From: Citrus sinensis
Taxonomy: Eukaryota > Streptophyta > Magnoliopsida > Sapindales > Rutaceae
Length of the DNA: 64,000 nucleotides
NCBI RefSeq assembly: GCF_022201045.2
Contig: NC_068557.1
Span: 30,853,501-30,917,500 of the forward strand
Direction: 5' to 3'
A model generated the notes under the pieces. The model saw only the letters and a program-made list of their open reading frames with translations, did no database searches and had not been told where the DNA came from. Each line of letters begins with the position of its first letter. Position 1 is the stretch's first letter. Both the position numbers and the translations under genes were made by a program. Shown here one piece after another: positions 60,315 through 64,000 of the stretch.

Positions 60315-63099
60315 GCTGGTACCATCAATAGATACAGAGAAACTTATTTTTTATCTTCTGAAGCCATGCAACTTACCGCTTTAGTTCTGAATGATGATTT
60401 TTTTTTTTTTTTAATTTGATTTGAACAAGAAAGGCGCGGGATTCGCTGAATTTATTCCTTCTGTTTACCTCTTTTTAAGCCAACAAAGTGGGCAAAATGT
60501 TACAAAAATATTTTAATCTCGGGACAAAATTATCTTGCCCCGTTGTACCTAACTATCACGTCTTCATGTGTTTTTAGCCTTTAGTATTGGATGATTGATA
60601 ATTTCTTTTTCTCTGATATGCCAGAAATACTCAACTATATTGTATGTACTGGCAAATCTACAATACCGTTGCTCAAATCAGGGACGGAGCCAGCATGGGA
60701 CCACAGGACCCGGTTGGCTTTTAAAATTTTTTTGATGATTATATTAAAAAATTATATTTTATTTGTTATTTATGAAAAATGCCCTAGCTCAATTGTAAAA
60801 TTTAAAAGCGACTCTAGTAATTTTAAAATATTTTATATTATCCCTAATTTAAATGTCTAATTCTAAATAATTTAATTAGCTATTAACATTTCATGAAATT
60901 CAAGTAAAGACACGAGAATAAATATTAAAACAAAAAACAATCATAACAAAATGTTAGTATAATGGTTAATGGACTAGTCTTTAATTTTTTGTTTTCTATT
61001 CGAGCAAAATCAATTGTTTGGTCTTTCAACAGTGACCCATAAGTTGTAAGTCTGCCTAATTCTAATTTTTAATTTTTTTATTAATCTTTTGTCTAGTTTT
61101 AAAATCTATAATTTTATCATGCATTAATGTTTGCTTTGTGTCTTGCAATATATGAATATTTTTGTTATTATTAAAAGATTTTAAAATTAAATTAAGTAAT
61201 AACCTAGTCTTGTATATTAAAAAATATTTTTTTTTTATATTGATAATTAAACTATCATACATTATATTCGACTCATAAAATTCCATTGAGGGGTTTTCAA
61301 CTTTAACAATCATAATAAGTAAATTTATTATCAATAAATATTATAGTTGTAAAATTTTATATTGCTATCTAAATTTTTAGAAGTGTATTATACTTCAATT
61401 AGATACATGCGGACACACTCTACAAGTACGATTGTGCACGTGACAACCTCTCATTTAGAGTTTGTGGGATCCACAACACAATTTCTCAAATGAAAACTTA
61501 CCACACGCGTAGTCTCGCATTCAAGTCATGTTTGATTTTAAATGTACCCCTGCTCGATCAAAATCCTGACTACATCCCTCACTCAAATGCTTCAGGAAAA
61601 GTTAATAACTTCCATCTTTTTATTTAGCTTGACCAAAACTAACATAAAAGCAAAAACATGACCTTGAGCTGAAATAAACTACATTTTTTTTTTTCTCCCC
61701 GGAATCTAACATGCGGTGACATTGTTTTATGTACTTTTAATCGAAATATAATTTTTTTTTTTTTTTTAAAGTTGTTTTGGAAAATCTATCTGGGCACTGG
61801 GCAGTGAGCAGGTGCACAGAGGCGCAGAACCGTCAATAGCGTTAAAATTGCTGCAACTGCACCGAAAAATCACAACTGAGTGGTTACTATAAATATACCT
61901 GTAAAATGCAGATAAACCCAACAAAAAAAAAAAAAACTAAAATCTTCAAACAAATAAATAAAATCATAAAATTAAAAAGCTCAGATTTCCAAGCTGCTTG
62001 TCTTTGCATCAAATTGGAGACGTTATTAAGATCGTACATCGAGTCACTGCTCTTTCACACGTTGTCAGACCTCATGAAAACTACAAATCTTTATTTGAAC
62101 CACTTGATTTTCGGTTCCCAAATGTTCATTTTGATACTGTACGATAGAGAGGCCTCCGAAGCACTCTTCATAAACTGAGATGGACGGTGGTGATCATAAC
62201 TTTTAATTTATCGATCCCACGATAATCATAAACCAAAACAAAAAGAAAAGAAAAGGAATAAAGAAATTCATAAAAAATTAAAAATAAAAAAAAAAGTCGA
62301 GAAAAAGTTTGGTTTGACCCCATCTTGAGATCCCGGGCCATTTGTTCTCAATTAGGTGGTCGCGATGATACCCCAAATGTTTGTTAAAAGCATTACTTCA
62401 GTGGTCTCCCTGAATCATCCATCATTCACTGACTGAAAGAAAATGTTTGTTTCATGAATCCGAATAGTTGGTTAAATCAAATATAGCGAATCCAAGATAA
62501 TTTATACATTTAAATATTTTTCATTGCACTCATTCGTAGTCCGACCAAAATTTTTTCCATTCTTTTTTTTAAAGAAAGAATTATTTACTACTTCACTTTT
62601 ATTTTTATGTAAGTTTGGTAAGTGAATCTGAGAAGTATTAAATAAAGTCGAGTTGTAAAATTTACTAGCTAACGGTAACATAGGGTTTGGAAGTTCCTTG
62701 GGGGGCAAATTCGGAAGATCAAAAAAGTTAACGGCAACTTTAGTATAAAATCAAAAGTAGATAGGGATGAAACTCTACAAAGTGAAGCTTAGTGGGCGGC
62801 AAGTGCCTAATTTCGCGATTCACATTGCTTTGCTTTGTTGTGCTTTCTCTTCATCGGCGTCAGCAGCAACAGCACTGTCAAATCTTTCTCGCTTCTTTTC
62901 GCTATCTTTGCTTCTTCTTTTTTTTCTCAGTCTTCTTTCGTTTTTTAGCTTTTCATTGTTTACGTAAACGCTTTCAGAGTGTCTCTCTCTCTCTCTCTCT
63001 GCTTCCATTTTTTTTCTCTCTCTCTCTGTTTGGATCTTCATTTGAATCATCTGGTAGATACCGATTTGAATTTAGAAGCTTGAGAGAAGTTGTGAAGCC
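60315..63099. other. Intergenic; promoter and leader of the NAT gene at the right
   Basis: AT-rich. CAGGGACGGAGCCAGCATGG at about 60679-60698 resembles the terminus of a common plant hAT-type repeat, but no matching second end was found. A TATA-box candidate TATAAAA is at 62744-62750, and pyrimidine-rich sequence with (TC)n at about 62982-63000 probably forms the 5' UTR of the gene starting at 63100. Confidence 0.45.
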
Positions 63100-63776
63100 A
63101 TGGCAGCTCCAAAACTAGAAGAGATAAGTCATCCTCCAATGGACCAGCTTCAAGGCTTAGAGTACTGTATTGATTCCAACCCTTCATGGGGTATGTCCAT
63201 TTTTAGCCTTTTACCAAATCTTTAACTGGTCGTTGTCATTCAGTTTGGTTTTGTATGCTTGTAAGCTCTTTTCACTTCTATTAACTGTTTATCCATTTGA
63301 ATGCAGGGGAGGCTATCGCTTTGGGGTTCCAGCATTACATTTTGGCGTTGGGCACTGCAGTGATGATCCCTTCATTTCTTGTTCCTTTGATGGGGGGCTC
63401 CGACGTGAGTCAAGCTTCAGATTATGTGATTATTTATTCAGTATAATGCCTGATGCATGATCTAGGAAACAAAATGGATATCTTGAAGAAATTAAAAATT
63501 TTGAAGTACATTAACCGTGAGCTTTTTTTACAATTTGTATTGTTGATTTTCGTTTTCGTTTTCTTTTTCTTTTTGTTTTTGTTGATTGTGATGGTTCAGG
63601 GAGATAAAGTGAGAGTGGTGCAGACACTACTTTTTGTTGAAGGGATCAATACACTTCTGCAAACATTGTTTGGAACTAGGCTACCAACAGTGGTTGGAGG
63701 TTCTTATGCATTCATGGTTCCAATCATATCAATAATTCACGATCCATCATTGGCGAGTATTGAGGATAATCATGTG
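63100..63776 (+). CDS. Nucleobase-ascorbate transporter (NAT2-like), 5' part
   Basis: Three exons are visible: 63100-63190, 63307-63404, 63600-63776 (GT-AG, phases consistent); the gene runs off the window, and the next exon is not seen before 64000. The 122 residues begin MAAPKLEEISHPPMDQLQGL and continue EYCIDSNPSWGEAIALGFQH, YILALGTAVMIPSFLVPLMG, then KVRVVQTLLFVEGINTLLQT and LFGTRLPTVVGGSYAFMVP. This is the N-terminal region of the NAT/NCS2 family: the QH motif at the end of the first membrane span and the following spans are present; the signature motif of the later spans lies outside. NATs move purines, uracil or related compounds across membranes by proton symport. It is closest by memory to Arabidopsis NAT2 or NAT1; the subtype is not certain. 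Confidence 0.9.
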
Positions 63777-64000
63777 GTTAGTCTATACTCAGCTCTGCAC
63801 TTGCTTTATTTAATTGAAGCTGGATTCCATTGTGATGCGAAAAAGAGTCCTTCAGTCAATTTTTGTGTGACCCACCTAGTGGCCTTTGCTATTAACTATT
63901 GTAAGCGTGTACCTAGAATACATATTACAGGATTGAGTAGAAATTTAAAAATGCCAGCCAAACCAGTGGTGGAATATAAGTATTTGACTCGAGTTCAATA

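Noticed and set aside
60679-60698. CAGGGACGGAGCCAGC as the end of a complete hAT element
   Set aside because: Only one end is recognisable; no partner terminus or 8-bp duplication, so no bounded element is called.

Overview
The window looks like nuclear DNA of a woody eudicot, most likely a rosid; Citrus or another Sapindales genus is plausible but cannot be shown from the sequence alone. It is AT-rich, genes have short plant-type GT-AG introns, and intergenic space is filled with small TIR elements, SINE-like insertions and microsatellites. All gene models below were built by joining exons by eye at GT-AG sites with reading frame checked across every junction.

Layout: 1-3.5 kb, repeats only. 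3.57-6.2 kb (-), a GARP/MYB-like transcription factor with six exons and a C-terminal EAR-like LSLS motif. 6.2-20.1 kb, gene-poor: two Mutator-like non-autonomous elements with long TIRs, a further TIR element, a nested MITE and one SINE with a perfect target duplication. 20.1-24.5 kb (+), an LRR receptor-like pseudokinase of the MRH1/MDIS family, 12 exons. 25.6-26.3 kb (-), an intact DOG1-like gene closest to DOGL4. 28.95-29.3 kb (+), a truncated DOG1-type relic. 29.9-30.3 kb, a second copy of the SINE. 32.4-33.8 kb (+), intronless CIPK20-like kinase. 38.8-40.3 kb (-), intronless CIPK12/18/19-like kinase. 42.7-47.9 kb, a ~1.1 kb direct repeat pair (possible decayed LTRs) and foldback MITEs. 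48.5-51.1 kb (+), CaMRLK/MEE62-like LRR pseudokinase. 52.96-55.3 kb, a ~2.3 kb hAT-like element carrying a nested 746 bp hAT-like element. 55.6-59.4 kb (+), SAP30BP/HCNGP-family regulator. 60.2-60.3 kb (-), tRNA-Leu(AAG). 63.1 kb to the end (+), 5' part of a nucleobase-ascorbate transporter.

The most informative result is the gene order. MRH1/MDIS-like, DOG1-like, CIPK20, CIPK12/19 and CaMRLK are, in the same order, the neighbours of the Arabidopsis DOG1 locus (At5g45840 to At5g45800 as I remember it). The SAP30BP gene next to a CIPK12/18/19-type kinase recalls At1g29220-At1g29230, and the GARP gene next to an MRH1-family receptor recalls At2g40260-At2g40270. The window therefore appears to keep in one piece an ancestral block that Arabidopsis has split over several duplicated copies. 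The genes are not an operon; common themes are ABA/seed dormancy (DOG1-like), calcium signalling (two CIPKs and a calmodulin-binding receptor) and receptor pseudokinases.

Other highlights are a SINE family whose head folds into three consecutive hairpins with compensatory changes between the two copies, the loss of the DOG1-proper C-terminal half, and a 17-G run facing a C-rich tract just after the CIPK20 stop codon.
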